Assembly: GCF_002924445.1 (NCBI RefSeq)
Contig: NZ_PIGG01000004.1
Span: 1 to 64,000, forward strand
Reading direction: 5' to 3'
Source: Minwuia thermotolerans
GTDB taxonomy: Bacteria; Pseudomonadota; Alphaproteobacteria; Minwuiales; Minwuiaceae
Length of the DNA: 64,000 nucleotides
Position 1 is the stretch's first letter. Each line of letters starts with the position of its first letter. Both the position numbers and the translations under genes were made by a program. The notes beneath the pieces were generated by a model. The model made no database searches and had not been told where the DNA came from. It saw nothing but the letters and a program-made list of their open reading frames with translations. Of this stretch, positions 10,389 through 18,564 are shown piece after piece.

Positions 10389-11368
10389 CCCAGCGTCGAG
10401 CGGTAGCAGCGCACGCCGCCGGCGTCCTCGGCCAGCCAGACGGCGCGGGCCACGGCCCGGGCGAGGCAGTCGGCGGCGGCCTGGCCGATGCGGGCGATAT
10501 CCGCCGGCCCGGCGACCGGGCGCTGGCCCACCGACAGCGCAAAGACCGTGTCGCCGTCGAAGGGCGTGTGCACCGGGCGAATGGCGCGGGCCAGCCCGTC
10601 CTGCGCCATGATCGCCATGCGCTGCGCCTGGCCCTGGTTCAGCTTCGCGTCGGTCGCCACCACGGCGATGGTGGTGTTCGCCCCCGCAGCCGAAGTCACC
10701 GCGCCCGGATCGTCCGCTGCGCCGCGCTGGGGCGGGAGGTTGCCGCCGAACTCGCCGTCGCGCTCCAGCGCCCAGGCCCAGAAGGTCCGCCCGTCGGCCA
10801 TGACCGTGTGGCCCGTCGGGTTGGCCGCGACCAGCGCGCCCACCGCGATCCCGTCGTCGAGGACCAGCGAGGCGCTGCCCAGCCCGCCCTTCAGCGGCCC
10901 GGCGGTGGCCCCCATGCCGGCGCCGGCATTGCCCAGCGCGAAACCGGCGCCGGCGTTCTCGACCGCCTGCTTGCCCAGCTCGCGGTAGGGGGGGTCCTCC
11001 CCCCAGTTCTTGTCGCCGAGCGGCAGGTCGAACAGGATCGCCGCCGGCACGATGGGGACCACGTGGCCGGCCACGGGGAAGCCGACGCCACGGCTGGCCA
11101 GCCGCGCCATGACCCCGCCGGCAGCGTCGAGGCCGAAGGCGGAACCGCCCGAGAGGCAGATGGCGTGGACCACGTCGACCAGGTTCGCCGGGTCCATGAC
11201 CTGGATCTCCCGCGTGCCGGGGCCGCCGCCGCGCACGTCGGCCGCGGCCACCGCCGGCCGCTCCGGCAGCACCACGGTGACGCCCGTCAGCGCCCGGGCG
11301 TCCCCGGCATTGCCCACCGTCAGTCCCGGCACGTCGGTGATCAGGTTCCGCTCCCCCGGTTTCGCCAT
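10385..11368 (-). CDS. P1-family peptidase (DmpA/beta-aminopeptidase type Ntn-like hydrolase)
   Basis: A 327-residue member of the S58 (P1) family, whose enzymes self-cleave into two chains and hydrolyse N-terminal D- or beta-amino acids from peptides. Family landmarks are NLITDVPGLTVGNAGDA at the N-terminus, CLSGGSAFGLDAAGGVMARL, VGALVAANPTG, and NTTIAVVATDA near residue 230, where the new N-terminal Ser/Thr nucleophile is expected (here threonine). No signal peptide is seen. Physiological substrate is unknown. Convergent with the acyl-CoA dehydrogenase, with the two stop codons overlapping. Confidence 0.88.
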   Translation of the reverse strand: MAKPGERNLITDVPGLTVGNAGDARALTGVTVVLPERPAVAAADVRGGGPGTREIQVMDPANLVDVVHAICLSGGSAFGLDAAGGVMARLASRGVGFPVAGHVVPIVPAAILFDLPLGDKNWGEDPPYRELGKQAVENAGAGFALGNAGAGMGATAGPLKGGLGSASLVLDDGIAVGALVAANPTGHTVMADGRTFWAWALERDGEFGGNLPPQRGAADDPGAVTSAAGANTTIAVVATDAKLNQGQAQRMAIMAQDGLARAIRPVHTPFDGDTVFALSVGQRPVAGPADIARIGQAAADCLARAVARAVWLAEDAGGVRCYRSTLG

Positions 11369-11448
11369 GTTCCGCTCCCGCTTCTCTGCCGATGCATGAT
11401 GGATAGGAGAGAACTAGGATGGAGAGACCAACACAAGGGAGGACCGCC

Positions 11449-12225
11449 ATGGGCCGCCAGATCGTCGACATTTCCATGCCGCTGGAGAACGACGTCGTCT
11501 CCGACCCGCAGCCCTTCGGGCCGAAGATCACCTATGTCGACCACCAGATGTCGCTGGCCCAGATGCTGCCCTTCTTCCCCGGCCTGAAGCCGGAAGACCT
11601 GCCCGACGGCGAGGCCTGGGCGGTGGAGCGGGTGGAACTGATCACCCACAACGGCACCCACCTGGACGCGCCCTATCACTTCGCCTCGACCATGAACCGC
11701 GGCGAGCGCGCCATCACCATCGACGAGGTGCCGCTGAACTGGTGCATGCAGCCCGGAGTGAAGCTGGACTTTCGTCATTTCGGCGACGGCTATGTCGTCA
11801 CCGCCGCCGACGTCGAGGCCGAGCTCGAACGCATCGGCCACAAACTGCAGCCTCTCGATATCGTCGTGGTCAATACCGCCGCCGGCGGCGCCTACGGCTC
11901 CGACCGCTATGTCGAGACCGGCTGCGGCATGGGCTACGAGGCGACCATGTACCTGCTGGAGCGGGGCGTGCGCGTCACCGGTACCGATGCCTGGTCGTGG
12001 GACGCGCCCTTCGTCTATACGGCGGAGAAGTACGCCGCCGAGAACGACCCGTCGGTGATCTGGGAGGGCCACAAGGCGGGGCGCGACATCGGCTACTGCC
12101 ACCTGGAGAAGCTGCACAACCTCGAGGCGCTGCCCGGGAAGGGCTTCACGATCTGCTGCTTCCCGGTGAAGATCAAGGCGGCCTCGGCCGGCTGGACGCG
12201 CGCGGTCGCCATCCTCGACGGCTGA
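11449..12225 (+). CDS. Cyclase family protein (kynurenine formamidase-like metal hydrolase)
   Basis: A 258-residue protein with the metal-binding signature HxGTHxDxPxH (H67, H71, D73, H77 in HNGTHLDAPYH) of the cyclase/KynB superfamily. Relatives include bacterial kynurenine formamidase and isatin hydrolase. It is longer than typical KynB (~210 aa), and there are no other tryptophan-degradation genes nearby, so the substrate is open. The ATG follows AAGGGAGG; an upstream in-frame ATG at 11419 is less well placed. Divergent from the P1 peptidase with an 80-bp gap. Confidence 0.85.
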   Translation: MGRQIVDISMPLENDVVSDPQPFGPKITYVDHQMSLAQMLPFFPGLKPEDLPDGEAWAVERVELITHNGTHLDAPYHFASTMNRGERAITIDEVPLNWCMQPGVKLDFRHFGDGYVVTAADVEAELERIGHKLQPLDIVVVNTAAGGAYGSDRYVETGCGMGYEATMYLLERGVRVTGTDAWSWDAPFVYTAEKYAAENDPSVIWEGHKAGRDIGYCHLEKLHNLEALPGKGFTICCFPVKIKAASAGWTRAVAILDG

Positions 12226-12228
12226 AGC

Positions 12229-12256
12229 TTGACATAAGTGTATTTTTACCGATAAT
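12229..12256 (+). promoter_or_regulatory. Near-consensus sigma-70 promoter
   Basis: TTGACA at 12229-12234 and GATAAT at 12251-12256 are separated by 16 bp (17 if ATAATA is used), in an AT-rich patch unusual for this genome. It lies about 30 bp before the start of the small gene at 12286 and should drive it. Confidence 0.65.
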
Positions 12257-12285
12257 ACCGCCTGCATCTCACGTGGAGGCGGAGT

Positions 12286-12549
12286 ATGGATCTTGCCGAC
12301 CTGCTGGAGGAGCGCGCGCGGCTCTCGGCCCAGCGCATGGCCATCCTGGAGGCCATGGCCCCGCCTGTCGCCGCATCCGATCTGGACGCCGATGGCCGCG
12401 AGGAACTGCGCATCGCCGTGGAGCAGGCCCTGGACGACGCCTTCTTCCCCCTCGCCGACCCGATCGAGGCGGAGATCGAGGAACGCCGCGCGTCGCGTGC
12501 AGTGCGGAATCTGCGCGCCGACCTGATCGATCTCGCGGCGCGGCGCTGA
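12286..12549 (+). CDS. Small acidic hypothetical protein, 87 aa
   Basis: Unrecognised. The protein is rich in Ala, Glu, Arg and Leu and is predicted nearly all helical, with heptad-like hydrophobics (LADLLEERARLSAQRMAILEAM), so a coiled-coil or helical-bundle protein is plausible. A good GGAGGCGGAG ribosome-binding site and a strong promoter support real expression. One base separates its stop from the ATG of the next small gene, indicating translational coupling. No signal peptide or membrane segment. Confidence 0.6.
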   Translation: MDLADLLEERARLSAQRMAILEAMAPPVAASDLDADGREELRIAVEQALDDAFFPLADPIEAEIEERRASRAVRNLRADLIDLAARR

Positions 12550-12550
12550 G

Positions 12551-12751
12551 ATGGCGGACGCGCTGATGCTGGAGCTCTTCGCCCGTATCGAGGACGAGGA
12601 GCGCGCCCTGTCGGTCATCCTCTCCGACGACCAGGTCACGCTGGAACCCGAGGACGGCTCACGCGTCTGGTTCAGCCGCGCCGCCTTCGACCGGCTGGCC
12701 GATCTGATCCGGCGCTATGACGCCGCGTTCGCCGCGGCCGGCGGCGGCTGA
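12551..12751 (+). CDS. Small hypothetical protein, 66 aa
   Basis: Unrecognised partner of the 87-aa gene; TGA-G-ATG spacing implies coupled translation. The sequence has a helical N-terminus (MLELFARIEDEERALSVI), a short beta-looking centre (QVTLEPEDGSRVWFSR) and a C-terminal helix. The arrangement superficially resembles two-gene toxin-antitoxin loci, but no known toxin or antitoxin motif is seen. Confidence 0.5.
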   Translation: MADALMLELFARIEDEERALSVILSDDQVTLEPEDGSRVWFSRAAFDRLADLIRRYDAAFAAAGGG

Positions 12752-12816
12752 TCTTTACCCCGGCCAGGCGGACCCCATCTGAAACCGCAGCACCGTTGCG
12801 CCCTGGAGGTCCGGCC

Positions 12817-13488
12817 ATGCGTCTCATCCCGACCGTCATCCTGCTCGCCCTACTGGCCGCGCCGGCGCTGGCGCAGGAACGGCGCGCCGCGTTCGCGCTC
12901 GGGGGCCAGGGCTACGCCATCGACGCCGGACCGGGCTTCTGCCGCGCCGAAGCCGAGGAGCTCGAGCGCTGGGCGCTCTGGCCCCGGATGATGGCCGGCA
13001 CGGAGCGGCGCTTCGAGCCCAGGGCGGTCTTCCTCGACTGCGTCGCGCTCAACGCCATCCGCGCCGGCGCCCAGCCCGGGGACTTCGCCATGCGTCTCGC
13101 CGGAACGCTGCTGGGCGGCGGCGAGCCCCTGCCCGCCCGGCAGTCGGCGCGGGTCCAGTTCGACATGTTCCGCGGCATGTTCCGCATGATGCAGGACCGC
13201 CCCGGGTCGGTGACCGGCGTGCCCGTGGAGGAGATCGTCCAGGGCGCCGCCGAGGAGCGCGGGCTGATCGTGGAATGCGTCCATCCGCGCGCCAGCGCCG
13301 GCTCCGTCGGCCTCGACATCTGTCTCGCCGAACCCGACGGGACCGACCCCATGCGGGGCGGTCTGGCCGTGCGGCCGGTGGGCGAACGGTTCCTCGCCGT
13401 CGCCGCCCTCGCCCGGCCCGGCCCGGCCGACGGTCCGGGCTTCGAGGAAGCCGAGACGATGCTGAAGGGGCTGGTCAGGGAAGACTGA
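12817..13488 (+). CDS. Secreted hypothetical protein, 223 aa
   Basis: Starts with a clear Sec signal peptide (MRLIPTVILLALLAAPALAQ, cleavage after ALA at about residue 19) preceded by CTGGAGGT. The mature part contains several cysteines (in GFCRAEAEE, LDCVALNA, VECVHPRA, DICLAEPDG) that could form disulfides in the periplasm. No family recognised and no catalytic motif seen. It is followed by a convergent LysR gene. Confidence 0.6.
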   Translation: MRLIPTVILLALLAAPALAQERRAAFALGGQGYAIDAGPGFCRAEAEELERWALWPRMMAGTERRFEPRAVFLDCVALNAIRAGAQPGDFAMRLAGTLLGGGEPLPARQSARVQFDMFRGMFRMMQDRPGSVTGVPVEEIVQGAAEERGLIVECVHPRASAGSVGLDICLAEPDGTDPMRGGLAVRPVGERFLAVAALARPGPADGPGFEEAETMLKGLVRED

Positions 13489-13514
13489 CCGGCGGGTCCG
13501 TCCCCTTCCGCCGC

Positions 13515-14408
13515 TCAGGGACGCCGCGCGCCGCGGGCCTCCTCCAGCAGCCAGTCGCGCACCGCCCTGACCCGCGGCTCCTCCGCCCGGGCGGCCGGCG
13601 AGACCAGCCGCATGGAGCGCCGCGCTCGCCGCGGCGGCCCCGGCAGGCGGACAAGGCGGCCCGCGCGGATATCCTCCTCTACCAGCGCGCCGATGGCGAT
13701 GACCGCTCCCAGCCCCTCGATCGCCGCCTGGATCGCCAGGTTGAGGCTCTCGAACCGCAAGCCGCCCGACGCGTCGACGCTGCCGATGCCCGCGCCGGCG
13801 AGCCAGCGCGGCCAGTCCTCGGGCCGCGGCGCGCCATGCAGCAGCGTGACCTTCCGCAGATCAGGGGGCTCCGCGACGGCCGCCGCGACCTCCGGCGCGG
13901 CCACGGGAAACAGCGTCACCGGCAGCAGTTCCTCGGCCACATGTCCCTCACCCACTTCCCCGGGGCCGGCCACGCGGATGGCGATGTCGAAGGCCTCGCG
14001 GCGGAACTCCGCCGGGTCGAGCGAGGTGGTGAGCTGCAGGTCGATCTCGGGATGCCGGTTGTAGAAGCGTCCCCAACGCGGAATGAACCAGCGGATGGCG
14101 AAGGTCGGGTAGGCGACCACAGCGACCGAGTCCCGCTGCGGACGCCGGCGCATGCGCCGGGTCGCCGCCTCCAGCGCCTCCAGCGGTCCGCGCACCGCAT
14201 CCAGATAGGCGCGCCCGTCCGGCGTCAGCGCCACTTGCCGGTGACCGCGTTCGAACAGCGTCCGGCCGAGTTGTTCCTCCAGCGCGCGGATCTGCCGGCT
14301 GACCGCGCCGGGGGTCACGTTCAGCGCCTCCGCGGCATGCTGAAAACTCAAGCTTCGGGCCGCAGCGACAAAGGCCGAAAGCGCCATACTTGAGGGAAGT
14401 CGTGACAT
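13515..14408 (-). CDS. LysR-family transcriptional regulator (GcvA-like)
   Basis: A 297-residue LTTR. The N-terminal winged helix-turn-helix occupies about residues 8-66 (SFQHAAEALNVTPGAVSRQ is the recognition region), followed by an effector-binding periplasmic-binding-protein-like domain (about 92-290). It is divergent from the large acyl-CoA dehydrogenase at 14534; LTTRs commonly control the divergent gene, so that dehydrogenase is the likely target. The intergenic region includes ATTGAGTATTACTCAAT (14425-14441), an inverted repeat of the LTTR operator kind. Confidence 0.9.
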   Translation of the reverse strand: MSRLPSSMALSAFVAAARSLSFQHAAEALNVTPGAVSRQIRALEEQLGRTLFERGHRQVALTPDGRAYLDAVRGPLEALEAATRRMRRRPQRDSVAVVAYPTFAIRWFIPRWGRFYNRHPEIDLQLTTSLDPAEFRREAFDIAIRVAGPGEVGEGHVAEELLPVTLFPVAAPEVAAAVAEPPDLRKVTLLHGAPRPEDWPRWLAGAGIGSVDASGGLRFESLNLAIQAAIEGLGAVIAIGALVEEDIRAGRLVRLPGPPRRARRSMRLVSPAARAEEPRVRAVRDWLLEEARGARRP

Positions 14409-14424
14409 TACAGGGTCCGGACGA

Positions 14425-14441
14425 TTGAGTATTACTCAATC
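14425..14441. promoter_or_regulatory. Palindromic operator candidate for the LysR regulator
   Basis: ATTGAGTATTACTCAAT is a 17-bp interrupted palindrome (ATTGAGT-ATT-ACTCAAT), AT-rich against the local background, placed just upstream of the lysR start and about 95 bp upstream of the divergent dehydrogenase. It has the T-N11-A size class of LTTR sites. Binding is inferred from form and position only. Confidence 0.6.
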
Positions 14442-14533
14442 ATGACTTTCCGGAAACTCGTTTGCCGCGTCAATGCCGCCGGCCCAGGCTGGAAGCAAGG
14501 AGACAGCCGCCAGAACCGGAGGAGAGGCCGCAC

Positions 14534-16315
14534 ATGACCCGCATGGACCCCATCGACCGCCCGGTGCCAAAGAGCGCATCGGACTGGATCGCCCCCGACT
14601 GCCACGGGCTGAACTTCTTCGAGATCGACGCCGGACTGCGCAGCCTGCTGCCGCTCTATCTGGACGGCGAACTGCTGGCGCACATGACGCCGCATTACCG
14701 CCGCCTGGGCGAGATCGCCGGCGGCCGGCTGGACGGACTCTCGCGCCTCGCCGACCGCCACAAGCCAGTGCTGCACGCCCGCGACGCGTTCGGGCGCGAC
14801 GAGGATTTCATCGAGTTCCATCCCGCCTATCGCGAGATGGAGCGCATCGCGCTCGCCGAGTTCGGTATCCACTGCATGTCGCGCCGGCCCGGCGTGCTCG
14901 GCTGGAAGGACAGGGTTCCGCCGGTGGCGAAATACGCCTTCCAGTACCTGTTCGTGCAGTCGGAGTTCGGTCTGATGTGCCCGATCTCGGCGACCGAGAC
15001 CTCCGCCCTGCTGATCGAACGGCACGGAGACGAGGCGCTGAAGCGCCGTTTCCTGCCGCGCATGCTGAGCCAGGACATGGACGAGATCCTGATGGGGGCG
15101 CAGTTCATGACCGAGCGCACCGGTGGCTCCGACGTCGGCAATGTGGAGCTGACCGCGCGCTTCGAGGACGGCCAGTGGCGGCTCTGGGGCGACAAGTGGT
15201 TCTGTTCCTGCGCCGACGGCGACGTCGCCATGCTGCTGGCGCGGCCCGAGGGCGCGCCGGAAGGCACGAAGGGCCTGGGGCTGTTCGTCCTGCCCCGGCA
15301 TCTCGACGACGGCAGCCGCAACGCCTACCGGACCGTGCGCCTGAAGGACAAGCTGGGCACCCGTTCCATGGCCTCGGGCGAGATCGTCTTCGAGGGCGCG
15401 GTGGCCTACCCGGTCGGCGAGATCGGCGCGCACGCCAATCCCGGCCTGAAGCAGATGATGGATCAGGTGAACATGTCGCGGCTCAGCCACGGCGTCCGCG
15501 CCGCCGCGATGATGCGGCGCTGCCTGAACGAGGCGCTTGTCGCCGCGCGCGGCCGCCGCGCCTTCGGCGGGCGGATCATCGACAAGCCGCTGCTGCGCCG
15601 CCAGCTGATGAAGCTCATGCTGCCGACCGAGGCGGCGCTGTCGGTCTCGCTTTTCGCCGCCGACAACCTGGCGCGCGGCGAGGCCGGCCAGCAGCGCGCG
15701 GCGCAGGTCACCCGCATCCTGACGCCGCTGCTGAAATACCGCTCGGCGCGTGACAACATCCAGGTCGCGACCGGTGCGATGGAGGTGCGCGGCGGCAACG
15801 GCTACATTGAGGACTGGGTAAATCCGCGCCTGGTGCGCGACGCCCATCTGGGCGTGCTGTGGGAGGGCACGTCCAACATCAACGCCCTGGACGTGGTCAC
15901 GCGCGCCATCGCGAAGTCCGGCGCGCACGAGGATCTGGGCCAGGCCCTGCAGCGGGAGCTGGACAACGCCACGCCCCTGCCGGGGCAGTTCCGCGGCGAG
16001 ATCGACGCCCTGGTCGGCCGCGCCGTGGCCTTCGCCGACAGGGTCGCCCGCGACGGCGACGAGCCACTGATGCGGCAGGCGTCGAACGCCCTCTACTACG
16101 CCGCGGCGGCCACGCTGATGGCGACCGAAGGCGCCTGGATCGGCGCCGAGCAGGGCGACGCCCGCCGCCTGCTTCTGGCGCGCATGGCCGTCGATCACCG
16201 GCTGCGGCCGCAGGATCCGCTGGAGGGCGCGCGCTCGGAGGACGCCATCGCCGACGCCCTGCTGTCGGACGAGCCGGTCAGTCCGGAGAATGCGGCGGCA
16301 CTGATTCAGATGTGA
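14534..16315 (+). CDS. Large acyl-CoA dehydrogenase (AidB/long-form family)
   Basis: A 593-residue acyl-CoA dehydrogenase with an N-terminal extension of about 100 residues and a C-terminal helical extension of about 130, as in AidB-like and long bacterial FadE forms. The FAD segment is MTERTGGSDVG (near residue 195), the substrate-pocket segment LWGDKWFCS follows, and MEVRGGNGYIEDWVNPRLVRDAHLGVLWEGTSN-type C-domain sequence (residues ~415-450, quoted here only by its landmarks GGNGYIED and WEGTSNI) is the best conserved block. Start chosen for GGAGGAGAGG upstream. Probably regulated by the divergent LysR protein. Acyl substrate unknown. Confidence 0.87.
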   Translation: MTRMDPIDRPVPKSASDWIAPDCHGLNFFEIDAGLRSLLPLYLDGELLAHMTPHYRRLGEIAGGRLDGLSRLADRHKPVLHARDAFGRDEDFIEFHPAYREMERIALAEFGIHCMSRRPGVLGWKDRVPPVAKYAFQYLFVQSEFGLMCPISATETSALLIERHGDEALKRRFLPRMLSQDMDEILMGAQFMTERTGGSDVGNVELTARFEDGQWRLWGDKWFCSCADGDVAMLLARPEGAPEGTKGLGLFVLPRHLDDGSRNAYRTVRLKDKLGTRSMASGEIVFEGAVAYPVGEIGAHANPGLKQMMDQVNMSRLSHGVRAAAMMRRCLNEALVAARGRRAFGGRIIDKPLLRRQLMKLMLPTEAALSVSLFAADNLARGEAGQQRAAQVTRILTPLLKYRSARDNIQVATGAMEVRGGNGYIEDWVNPRLVRDAHLGVLWEGTSNINALDVVTRAIAKSGAHEDLGQALQRELDNATPLPGQFRGEIDALVGRAVAFADRVARDGDEPLMRQASNALYYAAAATLMATEGAWIGAEQGDARRLLLARMAVDHRLRPQDPLEGARSEDAIADALLSDEPVSPENAAALIQM

Positions 16316-16321
16316 TGTAGA

Positions 16322-16350
16322 CGCCCGCGCCGCCGGCGGCGGTGCGGGCG
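16322..16350. terminator. G+C-rich hairpin between convergent genes
   Basis: CGCCCGC (16322-16328) pairs with GCGGGCG (16344-16350), with an inner self-complementary GCCGCCGGCGGC. It occupies the 43-bp gap between the dehydrogenase and the convergent M23 gene. No U-tract follows on either strand, so termination efficiency is doubtful. Confidence 0.35.
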
Positions 16351-16358
16351 GGCCGCCT

Positions 16359-17831
16359 TCAGTCCGCCGCGGCGGCGGTGCGGACCCTGCCCGCGTCCAT
16401 CTCCGCGACCTCCTGGTCGAGGAACGGCAAAGCGGCGATCTCCGCATCGAGCTCCGCCCGGAAGGCCTGGAAGGCGTCCAGCCGCGCCCCGGCCAGCTTG
16501 ACGCCCGTGGGCAGCTTGATCGAGCGCGGGTTCACCTGACTGCCGTTCTTCAGCACTTCATAGTGCAGGTGCGGCCCCGTCGAGCGGCCCGAGGTGCCGA
16601 CATAGCCGATGATCTGGCCCTGCTTGACGCGGCTGCCGTTCTTCAGGCCGCTGCGGAAGCCCTTCATGTGGGCATAGGCGGTCGAGTAGGTGCCGTTGTG
16701 GCGGATCTGGATGTAGCGGCCATAGCCGCCGTTCCAGCCGATGCGGGCGATGGTGCCGTCGCCGGCGGCCATGATCGGCGTGCCGGCGCGGGCGGCGAAG
16801 TCCGTGCCCTTGTGCATCTTGGTGTAGCCCAGGATGGGATGGCGGCGCTTGCCGAAGCCCGAAGAGATGCGCGCGCCGTCGATCGGCGTCTGCATCAGGG
16901 TCTTGCGCGCGCTCTGGCCGCGGGCGTCGAAATAATCCGGTCCCGGCTCGCCTTCCGGCTGGTAGCGGAAATAGGTCAGCGGCGAACCCTTGCGGACCAG
17001 CGTCGCCTTCAGGATGTTGCCGGTCTTCATCACCTCGCCGGCCCGGTTGACGAAGCGCTCGTAGGTCAGTTCGAAACCGTCGCCCGGGTGGATGCCGCGC
17101 TGGAAGTCGACATCGAAGCTGAACATGCGGATCAGTTCGGCCAGCACCTCGTGCTCCACGCCCGCGCGCTGACCGGCGAGGAACAGCGAGTCCTCGATCG
17201 TGCCGCGGGCGCGGACCAGCTGCCGTTCGAAGGTCAGCCGCTCCTCTTCGCCCAGGAAGCCGCCATCCGGCGTCGCCCGGGCGTAGACCACGCGCTCCAC
17301 GCTCTCCTGCAGGCGGACCTCAGTCAGCTTGTCGGTGGCGTGATCGAACATCAGGGTCAGTTCCTGGCCCGGCTTCAGACGCCTGAGGTCCGTCAGCTTG
17401 CCCAGCGCCGTCACCGCCTGGTGGACGATGCCGTTGTCGGCGCCCGCCGACGACAGCGCCCTGGCCAGCGTATCGCCGGGACGAATCACCGTGTCCATCC
17501 GCCGGCCCGCCAGCGCTTCGCCTGTCAGGGCGGCCTGCCGGTCCAGATCGGCGACGCCGTCCTCGACCATGCGGGCAAAGACCCGTTCGACGAAGGCGTC
17601 GATGTCGCGTTCGCGCTGGCTCATCAGCAGGCGCGGCGAATCGCCGGCCCCGAGTCCGACGGCGGCGTTCGCCCGGCCCTTGGTTTCGGGATCCTGAATG
17701 CCGAAGAGCAGCCCGGCCAGGCCGCCAATCACGGCGAGCGCGCACGCGGCGACCGTAATCCGCTTGCCACGGCGTCCACCGCGGTAGCTCGGTTCCTGCA
17801 CAATCATCGGTTCGGTTTCGGTCCCGCTCAT
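16359..17831 (-). CDS. M23-family peptidoglycan endopeptidase
   Basis: A 490-residue cell-wall hydrolase anchored by one N-terminal membrane helix (about residues 24-44, VAACALAVIGGLAGLLFGI). After an OapA/LysM-like segment with RPGDTLARALSSAG (about 115-130), the C-terminal LytM domain holds the zinc motif HKGTDFAA (HxxxD) and HLHYE near residues 340-425, along with GTSGRSTGPHLHYE. All metal ligands are present, so it should be an active D,D-endopeptidase in the periplasm. No regulator such as an EnvC-type coiled coil is adjacent. It is divergent from the lipoprotein/ChvI/ChvG operon. Confidence 0.92.
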   Translation of the reverse strand: MSGTETEPMIVQEPSYRGGRRGKRITVAACALAVIGGLAGLLFGIQDPETKGRANAAVGLGAGDSPRLLMSQRERDIDAFVERVFARMVEDGVADLDRQAALTGEALAGRRMDTVIRPGDTLARALSSAGADNGIVHQAVTALGKLTDLRRLKPGQELTLMFDHATDKLTEVRLQESVERVVYARATPDGGFLGEEERLTFERQLVRARGTIEDSLFLAGQRAGVEHEVLAELIRMFSFDVDFQRGIHPGDGFELTYERFVNRAGEVMKTGNILKATLVRKGSPLTYFRYQPEGEPGPDYFDARGQSARKTLMQTPIDGARISSGFGKRRHPILGYTKMHKGTDFAARAGTPIMAAGDGTIARIGWNGGYGRYIQIRHNGTYSTAYAHMKGFRSGLKNGSRVKQGQIIGYVGTSGRSTGPHLHYEVLKNGSQVNPRSIKLPTGVKLAGARLDAFQAFRAELDAEIAALPFLDQEVAEMDAGRVRTAAAAD

Positions 17832-18036
17832 CCCTCGGAAGCGCGCAAAATGATCAGATCGCCGCAGAGTGTCAACAATCGCGCTGATTCGCGAAGGTGT
17901 TATTCCACCCTAATCGCTTGAAATGCTCAACCGGCGCCGACACTTCATGCCAAGAGCGGCCTTGCGGGCGGACGTCCAGGCCGTAGACTGATCCCGGTGC
18001 GGTACGCGCCAGGGGGAACGGAGGGCTCGCGCAGAC

Positions 18037-18564
18037 ATGCGGATTTCCGGCTTGTGCGGGGCCGTCATCGCGGCGGCGTGGCTGGCCGCCTGCACACAGC
18101 AGGCGCCGCCGGCGGGTTCGGGCGCCGCCACGGCGTCGCCCGCGCCGGACACGCGCGTCATTCCGCCCCGCCCGGGCAGCGAGGAAGCCGCCGGCGCGCC
18201 GGACGCGGCCTCGCCGCCGCCGCCCACACCCCGGCCCGAAGGCCTGGCGCGTGCCCCCGCCGCCTCCCGCCCATCCGCCGGCGGCACCGCCGAGCCCCGT
18301 GAACGCCGGCCGGCGCCGGAGCTGATCGGGATGTCGGAAGCGGAACTGCGTGACGCCATGGGCCAGCCCGACCATATCCGCAACGAGCCACCGGCCAGCG
18401 TCTGGCGCTATAATCTGACCGGCTGCGCCATCGACCTGTTCCTGTTCGAGGATGTCGCCAGCGGCCGCACCAAGGCGCTGAGCTACGAGATCGTCATCAA
18501 CGAGGGCGGCGGCGAGACGCCCGACAAGTTCTGCGTGGAGGGCAAGAGACTGGCCGATGGCTGA
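18037..18564 (+). CDS. Putative lipoprotein upstream of the response regulator
   Basis: A 175-residue protein with a lipobox-type leader (IAAAWLAACTQQ, lipidated Cys near residue 20), then a long Ala/Pro-rich low-complexity linker (residues ~22-90) and a compact C-terminal domain (LIGMSEAELRDAMGQPDHIR ... WRYNLTGCAIDLFLFED) whose GxPDxxRxE-xxxWxY layout recalls SmpA/BamE-like small beta folds. The stop overlaps the ATG of the response regulator by 8 bp, so the gene is in the same operon. A sensing or accessory role for the two-component system is only an inference. Confidence 0.65.
   Translation: MRISGLCGAVIAAAWLAACTQQAPPAGSGAATASPAPDTRVIPPRPGSEEAAGAPDAASPPPPTPRPEGLARAPAASRPSAGGTAEPRERRPAPELIGMSEAELRDAMGQPDHIRNEPPASVWRYNLTGCAIDLFLFEDVASGRTKALSYEIVINEGGGETPDKFCVEGKRLADG

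Noticed and set aside
12286-12751. Naming the two small genes a toxin-antitoxin system
   Set aside because: Only size, order and coupling fit; no toxin or antitoxin motif is visible.
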